DNA from: a virus
Length of the DNA: 58,733 nucleotides
Virus record (IMG/VR): IMGVR_UViG_3300025138_010775
Location: 1-58,733 of that record
Direction: 5' to 3' (one strand)
Translations under genes and position numbers: made by a program
Shown: one piece after another, positions 11,801 to 20,884 of the stretch
How the letters are laid out: the number at the start of each line of letters is the position of its first letter
How positions within the stretch are numbered: the stretch's first letter is position 1
Notes under the pieces: model-generated
What the model was told of the DNA's origin: nothing
Database searches by the model: none
The model's input: only the letters and a program-made list of their open reading frames with translations

Positions 11801-12085
11801 AGTGGTTATACCGCACCTAGAGGAGCAAAATTATTATGCAGATATGATACAGGCTCAGGATATTACGAGCCAGTATCTAAACCTTCTTTTAGTGCATATG
11901 GAGTTTTACTAGATGATAATCAGGCTACAATAGACATGGATTATGCTCAAGGTAAAGTAGCAGGTTCTGTACCAACTATGCAAGTTAAATATGATAATAA
12001 ATTTAATGAGACTTTTAGTATAAATGCTAAAGCATTTTTTAATTTTAATGGAGGCAAGTGGATATTAATTCGCGCTGGATATTAA
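5879..12085 (+). CDS. Giant virion structural protein, probable baseplate/tail component (2068 aa)
   Basis: This very large soluble protein has no obvious membrane segments. An N-terminal part (residues about 1-220) contains a strand pattern around PVYFRVGDFSFGG that resembles a small baseplate-type beta domain. Near residues 1541-1585 there is a zinc-knuckle-like motif (CPFC, about 38 residues, CDYC) following NSCPF; such four-Cys motifs are unusual in tail proteins. A flexible Gly/Ser-rich stretch lies near residue 1620. It is preceded by TTAGGA (5865-5870) 8 nt before the ATG and followed 16 nt later by the next giant gene. Catalytic function is not recognisable. A size-based virion role is likely; the precise position is unknown. 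Confidence 0.6.
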   Translation: MPTQPCNNNKKIAQTLFLGASVANFNTSLGWGDQSSQLTVNLIEDKASGFCNTSGGALFAQFPNSREVSPNHYHNCINDDCYMLSDGKPFNSKNNDYKDRQLLGKVYYQFYDDPPVIPTTGKTNAVLSNYWTLPDPGFIGAETAINRDGTTIERYDPTGASLNPGYDIINCPVYFRVGDFSFGGLVQSWTTSASNSGETITVNIQDMKSLLSECYIILGKFSGAVFSKIKNSESFYGKPHNWVGDNVDYLGRLYNGNTPNVFNVYGFLESFGANSFGAANLNQNGISANKVIDALSVLAGNVDTDSSIFNPAQTGYAQKSAFSPFGRILSKTPQAYDTYVNISTGFGKFGIVPPTTSLADGVDRSEFVLDLSEIPRLPDDFRIAEPVMSITDFITRIADESGFDFLVDYSPISYNSKITNVIKIKVVSRNSQPVPNQISNTVKNLSCNGFLISSNSIGKEKNNTNLKSIVIGGNQKRLLQIKSNRLAYTQTNLIFNPTTLEFVNYDTLGNSPTASNKFAHGKYRFPSAFSTNNIDLSKQVNPNQEDRYNAEDTFTDIVTGSDEGDKDTLYNDSMLGGAESDPTQGNYWKTIEIDQSDPISLNNPGSARDSVVGNGFRWFPLFKDAICPFFGYVREEELKVDTEDKNTDFRVPRPVYLDTWTGQLAVIVRLHELPEISIPLNTNFSLEGQQCVLISESEIRSALVGFDNFLVYSLAKQYRPDLLESLRLSHRTKYFNKLIAERTNSAEAAAMANKKYDWFWRQIHGNIAGPDGQPIEIAPAKNDGSSYIDEKAMQDLQILHQFISTLAGYYGKQYMVSLPNLQSYRDQQYADITLNTEYGDAIVFQGGGEIFYNYEPTDAAWEEPGNAIDNTISVGGANYYALAEKDGKIGPVLGYNSNKYFDYTKKEMCRFAQSVFNQNRADLTDQKINPAWSYDIFDELLTMKDQQCPDNGFIFNSINLASIPTTEYINISAGGAAKDAFAQSMASTPLQKCYLKAQANPQIAYLNPKNFYFPKAIVTSPGLTLNTSSSQYNQDPNRTVITNVSTEDLIIYLKTTNKKYWDYEFIGYLLYYVSPAFRNQFYGNFAVSSNESATHVEIAPKAAHPFFAAIPIELKNYVYGPWANNVYVDYLRDPQAVFPDGVTVKTGDGFPPTCTTDSSTVNDEQAKNIIDNLIGPMNIEVDEELVPWNFGGAGFMDKVANLKAYSKLNYQSIIETAQIKMPGIPIFDIGSSFDTTTFNNVAINFGSYISNKTYTYNDVKFGNNTLDNYDGFDLPNSLSTLYSFNPPSAPKTETYNYTTIALKTPLASPSTVISNIQVNVGNGAIETTYSLRTYTKKLSLFNKTEVDRAAKQGREGISRNKQIASISQQNNNNLIQQFKTREDQRINSANKNFDSIGFSSKLFGWSPTTVLVGQASPYLKSLNTFPTFIPPSSEYVFPDEFGSLGSDNKTYTLPTSKSIGDDDDSRSAALIQGESTHVPTLLNSSKFRVDVGMYDVKEVRTQLSSDYGLQSAMSLDGLLSPVSFYPTFKRSTFSYSKYDLNSCPFCKGTKKIKSEYKFYISGSEKKIVDFVYCDYCARRDENLKYKLTAGASSASSEVLPPYVITNETSQSVLELFKGLSGGGSSSSTAGDKPEINLATLNPILVGDGDFRNTNTQNYVGKHPDGKHEELFFGNTPRPFKDRSRHGIEIVARGAVVQNSLEISSSKYEYQYDSDFNPDYHSRDLELNKSVKAAGAIPTLKDYQMNQRFLGLRGPLVMHAWGYDKEGYPVPNAADEPRLIDQLGRPKRFKLKIKQGYPKKIAYSELANGSAYASGNGIITKGEESTPPEDETEVQHYVYENDLENNGGFLDASMTGEDRMTGFQGDIISKTQSFDNGKWSEKTKLKEFYLNFGERPDLWPVGPIDLRWDEDRHVWSVPVDVTVYKMVYVTLEENMIKAADYFDETLPARGFLDELEYRQEPLPNNARRLVYVRDKSGYTAPRGAKLLCRYDTGSGYYEPVSKPSFSAYGVLLDDNQATIDMDYAQGKVAGSVPTMQVKYDNKFNETFSINAKAFFNFNGGKWILIRAGY

Positions 12086-12101
12086 TTAACTTAGGATAAA
12101 T

Positions 12102-15100
12102 ATGTCATCTTTTTTTAATAACTACATGGTAAATGATTTAGAATCTTATAATTTACCACCTGATGCTAGTGTTATAAATTTCCCTGAAGGATTTAGTGGC
12201 GACGTATCTATAAATACAGAGTGGCTACTAAGCCAAATGCAAAACACTAGTGTTGATAGAGAAGGGTGGAGACCAATATGGGTGACATTAGGTAGTTCGA
12301 ATGTTACTACAAAAACCATTAATAGGAATCTAACAGAATCAAAATCTATACTTGGCTGTGAAAGGTTTTTAAGTTTCCAGCCCAAATTTCGTGAGTGGCA
12401 AGTTAAGTCTGGTTTTCCTAATATGTCATTAGATTGGCACTTAAATACAAATGATTTACCCCACGATCCTTTGTATGGTATCATTGGATGGTTTGCTAAA
12501 TCGACTGCTTCAAATTTTAATATCGGTGAACAATCATATAATTTATATATTGCTGATGGTGACATATTTTCTTATGCTGATTCCGCGTTGCCAAGGCAGG
12601 TGATATACAATTTGAGCCTATGTTCAAAAACACATATATCTCCTACTTTATGGAAAAAATATCAAAAAATATATAGTATTTTAACTTCTAATCGACCAAT
12701 GCAAAATACAGATGGCGATGCTATTTCTTTTCATCAACAAAGATGGTTAAGAAAAATAGCTGCTGTTTTTGCTTCTGGCCCACAGTTAGATGGTATCACA
12801 CAAGAAATACTTACAGACTCTAATGTTTTAGACTTTTTGTTTACAGAGACAATACCTTCTCTTATTACGAGCTCAACAAATGAAATTACGGCTATAAATA
12901 AATTTTTAGATTATATTGATAATAATACAAGTAGTACACAATTAAATGGTAGCATATATGAAAACCAGATAAATTATAGTTACATAAGTACAAAAAAAGA
13001 ACTCTTTACTAAACTAATGAGTAAATATACTGCTTATTTAGACTTGAATAAGCCTTCTGTAATTTCATATCCTATTGATAATGGTCCACATTTTTATATG
13101 AATCAAGTACTAACAGACCATTGCGACAAAAACTTAAAGGGAACAACCGTATATAATAATATACATTTTCAGGCAGGTCCATATGAATTTAAGTCTAATT
13201 TTAGCAATAGGACTACAGAATACATAATTAAAGGAGCTGATAAAGAATATAAAATTCCTACATTTGATATAGCTAAAAATTTTCAGTTTTATGAGATAGA
13301 CAAGCCTATTGGAGTTACTGTTGGAGGGGACGTCTATATACCGGTTACTAAACAAGGTAATAGTAATTTAAATGAAGACAATACGGCCAGATGCGAAGAT
13401 GGAAGGCTCGCTACTGGAGTAACGTTGCCTAAATTACAATTAAGTACAGAATATTTAAGATCGGTTTTAGGAGATGCATATTTTCCATTTTTTGATATAG
13501 ATGCTGCTACTTTTTCTTTTAAATTAATATCTGGACCTAATAAAGGTATTATATTTACAGAAAATGATTTAGAACAAGAAATGAATTTTACTAAAATAGG
13601 TAGATATAGAATAAGATTAACTGTTTCTATAGACACCTTATCTGTATCTGATGAATTTTCTGTAACACTCGTTAACAAAACAGGATGTATAATAGGTATT
13701 GATGCAAATGGGGAGATAGCTGTTAAAGATCCAGCATCTAATGATGGTGGCTGGTCTGTTGACGGAGGACTTTCTGACAGTGAGAGGCGGAGGTTTCTAG
13801 GAGGAGGAGCTGAAGCTGAAGAAGCTGATGAAGCTGTAGATTTTATACCAGATAATTATTATAGTCCTACCAATGAAAGCCCAGTTACATTTGGTAGAAA
13901 TAGAGCTAAACAATATGTTAATTATATAGATAATAGAAAGTCTGTATTGACTATACAGGAAATACCTGTTGATACTGTAAAACCATTATGTCCTGGAGTT
14001 AGACAGTTGATGATGAGTAAATATGGAGTTATTTGTCCTGTAAAAACCAATTCATATATTGCTGTTGACGCCCCAGACACATTACCTAATGACGATGGGC
14101 AATCTTCTGGTGCAGATACTATTCTAAGACTTGATGATGCTACAAGATTCAACAAGTTTTTCTTTAAAACTATTGAATCAGGTGACAATTCTACAGAATT
14201 AAAGATAAGTTATATTCCTGGCAATGCGACCATGAAACTTTATAGGATGAATTTAGAATCTATTAGAGATGGGGATTCCAATGGCTTTTCGAATACCGGC
14301 TACGGATCAGGGAGTAGCACTGCTAAAAGTCCATATCAAAACTTTCTATACAAAATAAAGAAACCAAACAGAGAAAGGACAGCTAACGAAACCAAATTTT
14401 ATAGAGAAGCACCTGGAGAAACAAGTATGCTATTAAGATATAATAAAGATAAAGCATACATCGAAAGCGTAGAAACTTATCCTAGTTTAGAATTTGGTCT
14501 TGAGCGTGCTCCGGGTATTGCTACTTTCGGTGGATGGGAAGGCGATAAAGAAGGTTTATTCGAAAATACCCCAGATTATGATCAGTTAAAAAATTATTTT
14601 ATCAGTAAGGGCAATGTCAGTTACTTTCCAAAATATGTAAAAGGCCACTGGTTGAATTATCACAAACCTGGAGATGCTGAATTTGGAGGAGGCTGGAAGG
14701 GCCCACCCGCTATATGCTATTTAAGAGAAGCAAAAGTGTATTCTGATACAGATTCTTCAAACGGCTATGATGCCCTTAATCCCAATATACGGTTTCAAAA
14801 AGGTACATTTGATCCTTCTGTTGGTTTTTTATTGGGAGATAATCCATATAACAATAAAACTAGTTCTTTAAAATTTAATGCTGGTAATAAAAAAAGTTTT
14901 CTTTTTAAAGGTCCAGGATTTTACAATGGCATTAGAGGTGATGGGTCTGTGCCTATTAAAGAAGGCAAGGAAAATATTAATGAAGTCCCCCAATCTGTTT
15001 CTATGAGGTCTAATATAACATTAAACAATAATGGATGGCAAGCACAATTTGTAAATGTAGAAGGATCAGATGGACAGACAGAAATAATTTTAGATAATCC

Positions 15101-18100
15101 AAACGTTATAGAAGAATTTGCTACGCATCATGGCTACAGAAGATTGGGTGGCTATGGAGATGCAAAAATACCACAATTGTGGAAGTCTGATGAATATGAA
15201 GTAAGTCCAGGTTCTTATACTTTCGCACAAAGAGGCAAGAGATTGATTGCAGAAGGTAGGGATCAAGATGGCACTCTAATAGCTGCACAAATTAAAGATG
15301 TAGAAGTAAAACTAAATTTCTTGAATCAAGTTAATCTGAAAGATGTTAAAATTAAATTATCAATGAGGCCATCTTTTTCTACAAGATCTAGAATGAAACC
15401 CAAAAGTGATGGTATAAGTTTAAATCCAACTACTAAAGAATTCAACACAGATCCATATAGCTACGCTAATTCTACAACTACCCAGACGATACAAAACTTT
15501 AATACAGAAGCTGATGAGTATACAGAAGCATATGAAGATAGAAGCTCTTTATACGACAATATACAACATGAAGGATTGGCTCAGTATATGAGATCTTTAG
15601 ATCTTGATAATAATATCACAACCGATTCGTTTACTTTAACCTTATTAAATAGAGAAAATGTAGATGCTAATACCATAGATACTTGCTTACGCTTTTCAGA
15701 CAGAGCTAATAAATACAATGTTCCAACTAATTATAATATATATAATAGTGGTTTAAATTTAAATCAAAATATTACTAGTACAATATTACCACCTTCATTA
15801 TCGAATCCAAGGTATTCAATGAAAGAGATAAATGAATATTCCGCAATGATGAGAACTAATGACTTTATACCATTGTCTAATACATTTGCTAAATTTAGAA
15901 ATCATTTTATTTTTAAGGGTGCCCTAGAGGAATCAGATAAAGAAGGCTCAATAGTAAAACCAGACTCTAATACAACCTTTACTTTAGAAATAGAATGTTT
16001 TGGCGACGACGATATGGTAAGTCTAGATACCATTTCAAATCTAGCCAGCAAATTAGACGAAAAGCCATCTGAAAATAAAAGAAGTTCTGATAGCTTATTT
16101 AATTCCTTGTGTTCTTGGGAAGTTATTATTCATACAGATACTCCAAAGATGAATGATGGAGACAGTCTTGGTATGATTAATTATGGATATGCCCCAGATA
16201 TACCAGGACATAATTATATATCAACGGATCCTAATATTAAATTAAAACTACCTAAAACAGTTTTAGATGCTCCAAATAATTCTTTGTCTGACTATAGTGA
16301 TTGTATTTTTGATGACGAGACACGAGAAACTATTGGATATATAAGACCTCCTGAAGCTATTAAATTTCCATCAGCTGCATTAGCTATGGCTTTGGCATCG
16401 ATTGCATCTATGGGATTGCTTGGTGGAGTAGTTGGGATTATGGCTGCTTTTGTAATTTCATTACCAAGTTTTAGCTTTATCACTAAAATGTTAAGTAATA
16501 TTAGAAGGGCAGAAGTAGATCAAGCCCTGTCTGACGCAACAGTAAAGAGCGATTATACTAAATATGGATATGGTCAATCAGACAAGATATTGCTTAATGT
16601 TGGATCGAATAAAGGCATAGTATATAACTTAGAAGCGGCAATATATAGGTATTCAAATACTCCTATATTAAAACAAAAAGTTAGAGATTATGTTAAGCCA
16701 GGCCCTTGTTTCTTGCCAGAATTAGGAACGTTCCCCTTAACAGAACTTAAAGATATTCTTGATTTATTTGAACCAGAAGATATTAGTAAGGAATTAGCAG
16801 ATGAACTTAAAACAAAACCCAGCATTAATAGCATACCACATAAGATATTAATGAATAATAACATTATGTCTTTAGATCTTGAATCCCCTCAAACTATGAG
16901 ATTAATTCCTGGTAAAAGAGCTTATAATTATTTTGATGTGGGTCAAGAAGTATATGATCCAGGAATTTTTTGTACAGACGTAGGGCCTAAATTCGACCTG
17001 GTCTCAAATCTTGGGCCTCCGTCCTACTCACCACCACCACCTTCTCCTCCACCTCTTCCTCCTCCTTCTCCACCTTCTCCTCCGCCACCAAGTTCACCAG
17101 GTTTCGAGTCTGCGTCCTATCACGAGGAAGAGCCTTCTCCTTCGCCTCCACCTAGTTCACCGCCACCACCTGTTTCATTGCCACCTCCTCCTCCGCCACC
17201 GAAGCCTGCTACGATATTGGCAAAAGGTTTTATTTTAATAAATGGACTGTACTATACTATATTACAATTTAATATCTCTTTACAATATTCTTCTATATGT
17301 TTAAAGCCTGATGAAAATCCTAATATTCTTGTATATTCAACAGTAGGAGATGCCCCTTCCTATAATCATGTAATTCCTGCAAGCCAAACAAACAATACTC
17401 TATTCCCCCAATTATCCTATGGCTCTTCTCAAATTGTAAATTCTTCTTTTGTTAGCAATCAAGATATTCATAATAGACTACCAACTATATATGATATTTT
17501 TAATAATCAAGAAAACAATGTAAAGTCACTAAGTCGTGTAAATTTATTTGGCAAATATCTTACCAAAGGGGACGGATCAATTGGAGGAAGATTAACAAGA
17601 AATTCCATACCTGAAAAACATGATTTAGAAAATTATAAAGGCAAAGAGTCTATGGCCACAACATCAGACCCTGATAACGGTTCGACTACTGCTGTAGCAG
17701 GATACTCATATAATTTATTTGATTTGTATTCTCCCATATCAAGAACAAGTTCCCAAGGAATAGAACTAAAAACACAAGATAGCAATTTAATATCTCCTAA
17801 CCTACAAGACCTATTAACAAATATAGAAAATGTGTCGGATAAACACTTTAATATAGTAGAAATAAAATCACAAAAATTTTCAAAACCTTGGCAAGATGTA
17901 GATATTCAAGGTTTCGCTACTATTGAAAATGAATTTCAACCAGGTTTTTGTATTGGCTTAAATAGTATCCAAGGCAAAAATGGTACTATAGTAACACACA
18001 TTATAGACAGATTAAACTTTTTAAATTCTACAGATTCTCTTGTGGGAGATGAATCCTTTAATCAAATGTCTATACCTAACCTAAAGATAAAAATAGCAGG

Positions 18101-19415
18101 ATTACAAGATGATAGCGTTGGTTGTTTTTTAGACAAACAAGGGAATGCTGTTCGGCCATCAAATCTTACACAGTATGAGATAGACTGTCCTAAAACAGTT
18201 TGTACACAAGCATTTTTAGCCAGATCTCAAGAAAGAACAGATTTGTTTAAAGTATTAGAAGAAATAGGAGTTAAGTATCAAACAGATCCTAGTGACAATA
18301 TTGAAGTTGTGTATTCTCCCTATACTGATAATCAGGATATACATTCTCATAAAACCTATCGCTTTACTAATAATACCGAACAGTCTAAAGAGCCCTTTGT
18401 TTATAATATAGAAGTTGATGACGATTCATACTGGATCAATATAGACCCAAGACAAAAATGCAAAACTAGTAGAGATATGTCAGCTAAAATTTTAGTTAAA
18501 GCAGTTTACACTTGTGTTCCAACAGTAGGTATCGTTACTAAGATGATTGAATATGATGTAGCAACAGACAATGCTCAGTCTATATGTGCTAGGAAGACCG
18601 CTAGTATCGAAGGTCCAGTTACTAGGATGGAAAACAGAGGCAATACTTTTGAATATACTTTTGACTTAGCTCATATATCTAGAATGAAGTTTTGGTATCA
18701 AGAAAAATATGGAATACCACTTAATGTTTGGGAAGAAAAAACTTTTCCTGGAAAAGCTCCTGCATTAGGAAACGGTACTATTACTAGATCATTTTTTATA
18801 AGACCAGGTGTAGAAGCAGAAGATGTTTTGGTAGAAGTTACGGAGACTTATCTAACTCCTTCAGAAAATTATTTTCGTAGTACTATAGGTCTAGACCCTA
18901 AGAACAATGTTGCTGCACAGTGGGACACTAGTGATCCGAGTTGGGATGAGGTTTATGGAAGAGGTCAATATTCTGATGATTATGTAAATAAAGAACCTTA
19001 TGTTGAAACATATGGTGAGTATGTTGGAGAAGTAAGAGATATTATACCTGATTCTATATTAGAGAATCCATATTTAATTTGTAGTAGTAGAGTTATTCCA
19101 AGAAAATTAAAAAACCTAGATACTCATTATGAAAAATATACATATGGTCCTATGGGCGAAGTATACAAGAATTTTCCTAGTGTTGGGCCTGGAGGTCCTT
19201 TCACTAATATCTTACAAATGTGGCATTGTGTGGATCCTACTAAACAATTAAACAATACTGAAGCTCCAGATTATTTTAAACTGCAAAATGAAATGATATT
19301 TAGAGCTTACTTTGGAAGTAACGACAATTTGGAACATAAAGATAATTATGTTGATAGTTTAGAAACTTTTGAGTGGACTCCCTATGAATACATACCAGAA
19401 AGGGATGAAAACTAA
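12102..19415 (+). CDS. Giant virion protein with Pro-rich extensin-like linker and hydrophobic pair (2437 aa)
   Basis: This is the largest gene in the window. Residues about 456-526 look like a PKD/cadherin-type beta-sandwich (a strand ending in SDEFSVTLVN). Residues about 1422-1460 form a strongly hydrophobic stretch, long enough for two closely spaced membrane helices and rich in Ala, Gly and Ile. Residues about 1640-1702 are a Pro-rich [11 protein letters not shown] region interrupted by an acidic HEEEPS segment. The C-terminal 700 residues are beta-rich and of unknown family. The start has TAGGATAA at 12092-12099. The stop TAA overlaps the ATG of the next gene (TAATG). A role as tail or baseplate protein that may contact the membrane is inference. 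Confidence 0.6.
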   Translation: MSSFFNNYMVNDLESYNLPPDASVINFPEGFSGDVSINTEWLLSQMQNTSVDREGWRPIWVTLGSSNVTTKTINRNLTESKSILGCERFLSFQPKFREWQVKSGFPNMSLDWHLNTNDLPHDPLYGIIGWFAKSTASNFNIGEQSYNLYIADGDIFSYADSALPRQVIYNLSLCSKTHISPTLWKKYQKIYSILTSNRPMQNTDGDAISFHQQRWLRKIAAVFASGPQLDGITQEILTDSNVLDFLFTETIPSLITSSTNEITAINKFLDYIDNNTSSTQLNGSIYENQINYSYISTKKELFTKLMSKYTAYLDLNKPSVISYPIDNGPHFYMNQVLTDHCDKNLKGTTVYNNIHFQAGPYEFKSNFSNRTTEYIIKGADKEYKIPTFDIAKNFQFYEIDKPIGVTVGGDVYIPVTKQGNSNLNEDNTARCEDGRLATGVTLPKLQLSTEYLRSVLGDAYFPFFDIDAATFSFKLISGPNKGIIFTENDLEQEMNFTKIGRYRIRLTVSIDTLSVSDEFSVTLVNKTGCIIGIDANGEIAVKDPASNDGGWSVDGGLSDSERRRFLGGGAEAEEADEAVDFIPDNYYSPTNESPVTFGRNRAKQYVNYIDNRKSVLTIQEIPVDTVKPLCPGVRQLMMSKYGVICPVKTNSYIAVDAPDTLPNDDGQSSGADTILRLDDATRFNKFFFKTIESGDNSTELKISYIPGNATMKLYRMNLESIRDGDSNGFSNTGYGSGSSTAKSPYQNFLYKIKKPNRERTANETKFYREAPGETSMLLRYNKDKAYIESVETYPSLEFGLERAPGIATFGGWEGDKEGLFENTPDYDQLKNYFISKGNVSYFPKYVKGHWLNYHKPGDAEFGGGWKGPPAICYLREAKVYSDTDSSNGYDALNPNIRFQKGTFDPSVGFLLGDNPYNNKTSSLKFNAGNKKSFLFKGPGFYNGIRGDGSVPIKEGKENINEVPQSVSMRSNITLNNNGWQAQFVNVEGSDGQTEIILDNPNVIEEFATHHGYRRLGGYGDAKIPQLWKSDEYEVSPGSYTFAQRGKRLIAEGRDQDGTLIAAQIKDVEVKLNFLNQVNLKDVKIKLSMRPSFSTRSRMKPKSDGISLNPTTKEFNTDPYSYANSTTTQTIQNFNTEADEYTEAYEDRSSLYDNIQHEGLAQYMRSLDLDNNITTDSFTLTLLNRENVDANTIDTCLRFSDRANKYNVPTNYNIYNSGLNLNQNITSTILPPSLSNPRYSMKEINEYSAMMRTNDFIPLSNTFAKFRNHFIFKGALEESDKEGSIVKPDSNTTFTLEIECFGDDDMVSLDTISNLASKLDEKPSENKRSSDSLFNSLCSWEVIIHTDTPKMNDGDSLGMINYGYAPDIPGHNYISTDPNIKLKLPKTVLDAPNNSLSDYSDCIFDDETRETIGYIRPPEAIKFPSAALAMALASIASMGLLGGVVGIMAAFVISLPSFSFITKMLSNIRRAEVDQALSDATVKSDYTKYGYGQSDKILLNVGSNKGIVYNLEAAIYRYSNTPILKQKVRDYVKPGPCFLPELGTFPLTELKDILDLFEPEDISKELADELKTKPSINSIPHKILMNNNIMSLDLESPQTMRLIPGKRAYNYFDVGQEVYDPGIFCTDVGPKFDLVSNLGPPSYSPPPPSPPPLPPPSPPSPPPPSSPGFESASYHEEEPSPSPPPSSPPPPVSLPPPPPPPKPATILAKGFILINGLYYTILQFNISLQYSSICLKPDENPNILVYSTVGDAPSYNHVIPASQTNNTLFPQLSYGSSQIVNSSFVSNQDIHNRLPTIYDIFNNQENNVKSLSRVNLFGKYLTKGDGSIGGRLTRNSIPEKHDLENYKGKESMATTSDPDNGSTTAVAGYSYNLFDLYSPISRTSSQGIELKTQDSNLISPNLQDLLTNIENVSDKHFNIVEIKSQKFSKPWQDVDIQGFATIENEFQPGFCIGLNSIQGKNGTIVTHIIDRLNFLNSTDSLVGDESFNQMSIPNLKIKIAGLQDDSVGCFLDKQGNAVRPSNLTQYEIDCPKTVCTQAFLARSQERTDLFKVLEEIGVKYQTDPSDNIEVVYSPYTDNQDIHSHKTYRFTNNTEQSKEPFVYNIEVDDDSYWINIDPRQKCKTSRDMSAKILVKAVYTCVPTVGIVTKMIEYDVATDNAQSICARKTASIEGPVTRMENRGNTFEYTFDLAHISRMKFWYQEKYGIPLNVWEEKTFPGKAPALGNGTITRSFFIRPGVEAEDVLVEVTETYLTPSENYFRSTIGLDPKNNVAAQWDTSDPSWDEVYGRGQYSDDYVNKEPYVETYGEYVGEVRDIIPDSILENPYLICSSRVIPRKLKNLDTHYEKYTYGPMGEVYKNFPSVGPGGPFTNILQMWHCVDPTKQLNNTEAPDYFKLQNEMIFRAYFGSNDNLEHKDNYVDSLETFEWTPYEYIPERDEN
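17017..17208 (+). repeat. [11 protein letters not shown] proline-rich repeat
   Basis: CCA/CCT/CCG codons with intervening TCT/TCA give SPPPP and PPPSPP units resembling plant or algal extensin/pherophorin linkers, split in the middle by a short acidic segment. It forms a stiff linker within the 2437-aa protein. The +1 frame is open as a His/Leu string and is a shadow. Confidence 0.85.
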
Positions 19416-19789
19416 TGGAATTGTGTGAGCTATTAACACATGATGGATATGATTTTAAATGTAAAAACTGTGGTATAGTTTTGAGTTTTCAAGAGTACCA
19501 ATTGAGTGAACCAGTATATGTTTGTAATATGTCTATTAAGAAAAATGAAAGTTTTCCATCTTTTATTAAAAAAATTAAAAATTTTGCATTGGCCACAATA
19601 ACTCATATAGCTACTGGTGCAAAAATGTGTGATGATAAAACAATACAGAAACGTTATGAAATATGCCAATCTTGCAGTAATTTTACCAATAATTCTTGTA
19701 AATTATGTGGGTGTTCATTGAGTAGAAATAAGCGTTTTATTAGCAAATTGGCTTGGAAAGATCAAAAATGCCCAATAAACAAGTGGTAG
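19415..19789 (+). CDS. Small Cys-rich (zinc-binding) phage protein (124 aa)
   Basis: It has an N-terminal zinc-ribbon half-site (CKNC at residues 16-19) and a C-terminal module with CQSC, CKLCGC and CPINKW. The C-terminal pattern, an ICxxC...CxxCGC followed by a CPxxKW end, is one I know from a widespread small protein of phages and bacteria of unknown function. The gene starts inside the stop of the 2437-aa gene (TAATG), so it is translationally coupled to a virion gene. No enzymatic role can be assigned. Confidence 0.65.
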   Translation: MELCELLTHDGYDFKCKNCGIVLSFQEYQLSEPVYVCNMSIKKNESFPSFIKKIKNFALATITHIATGAKMCDDKTIQKRYEICQSCSNFTNNSCKLCGCSLSRNKRFISKLAWKDQKCPINKW

Positions 19790-19837
19790 GTGTATAAGTA
19801 AACATAACTATATAGTCTTAAAATGATAGGATAAGTC

Positions 19838-20884
19838 ATGCCCAAAATTTCAGAATTAGACATTATTAAACGGTTAACCGAAGATGATTTTTTTCTGGTT
19901 GTAGACAAAGAGACTTCTACAACAAGACAGATTAAACTTTCTGATATTTTAGATATTGTTCAGCATGTTTTTAAATTAGAGATTAGAAGAGATCCTCCAG
20001 GACCAATAGAAAGACCTCCTTTAGCAGTTGTACGTACTCCTGGAACTTTAATTTCTAGCCCAGATTTATCCTCACAAATATTCAACACCCAAACCTCTGT
20101 CGCTGGTAAGATTGGAAAATCTGGTAGCCTGTCTTTTACAAGACACACAATCTCAAGATTAAATACAGAACTTTTAGCTTTAGGATTCAAGCTAGTATCA
20201 ACCTCAGGAGCTAATACTGGAGGTAAAACTAATTATACTCAACCAAACAATAATACTCATCATTCATGGAATAGAGCTAAAAATACTTGGGAAACTATTC
20301 CCGCTACTCAAAGCAGCTGGATAGGCTCTATGACCATAATTCCAAATACAGATATCTCTAATTTAATTGACTCATACTCTGTCACATCTACAGAAAGTAT
20401 AATTACATTAGCATATGATTCATTTGCTTTGCCTAATAGATATATTGTTACTGCTGTCAACGCTAATGAACAATACGGATCTGCAGAATCTAATGTGGTA
20501 ATATTTGATACATATCATGAGGTTACTGGAGCTCAAACAGTTAGTATGTGTAAACCTTCTGGTTACAATAAAATAAGAGTACAAATTAAATCTGAAAGAG
20601 GAAATAGTTTTGAGTACACCTTAAAAGATAGTGGTACAGCATGTTCGGTATCTCCTACTCCTATACCTGTGACACCAACTGTTACTCCGACATCATTTGC
20701 TACTCCTACTCCAACTTCTACTCCTAGAGTAACACCTAATGCTCCTACAGCGACACCAACTGTTACTCCAACTAGTTCTGCAACACCAACCGTTACGCCA
20801 ACTAGTTCTGTGACACCAACTGTTACTCTAACAAGCTCAGTAACTCCAACCAAAACACCGACACCAACAGTCACCCCATCCTAA
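19838..20884 (+). CDS. Tail-fibre-like protein with C-terminal TPTP tail (348 aa)
   Basis: The N-terminus (PKISELDIIKRLTEDDFFLVV) matches the usual opening of phage fibre proteins, in which a short DxxxxV/DG-type anchor module attaches to the tail. Residues about 60-265 are beta-rich and unassigned. The last 75 residues are TPTVTPT repeats including three copies of a 30-bp unit. It begins with TAGGATAA at 19827-19834, 3 nt before the ATG. Its TPTP tail ends exactly where the next gene opens with an FGE-type domain, the same order that is fused into one polypeptide in the first gene of the window. Confidence 0.65.
   Translation: MPKISELDIIKRLTEDDFFLVVDKETSTTRQIKLSDILDIVQHVFKLEIRRDPPGPIERPPLAVVRTPGTLISSPDLSSQIFNTQTSVAGKIGKSGSLSFTRHTISRLNTELLALGFKLVSTSGANTGGKTNYTQPNNNTHHSWNRAKNTWETIPATQSSWIGSMTIIPNTDISNLIDSYSVTSTESIITLAYDSFALPNRYIVTAVNANEQYGSAESNVVIFDTYHEVTGAQTVSMCKPSGYNKIRVQIKSERGNSFEYTLKDSGTACSVSPTPIPVTPTVTPTSFATPTPTSTPRVTPNAPTATPTVTPTSSATPTVTPTSSVTPTVTLTSSVTPTKTPTPTVTPS
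20650..20883 (+). repeat. TPTP repeat with three tandem 30-bp units
   Basis: Units at 20756-20785, 20786-20815 and 20816-20845 each encode PTVTPTSS-type decapeptides, with a partial fourth unit. The copies differ at a few bases and are clearly recent duplications compared with the more degenerate TPTP repeats at 1444-1623 and 2602-3015. Confidence 0.85.

Noticed and set aside
17011-17238. His/Leu-rich + strand frame
   Set aside because: It is the shifted reading of the SPPPP repeat inside the 2437-aa gene.
20756-20845. CRISPR array
   Set aside because: The 30-bp units are contiguous without spacers and keep the reading frame; they are coding repeats.
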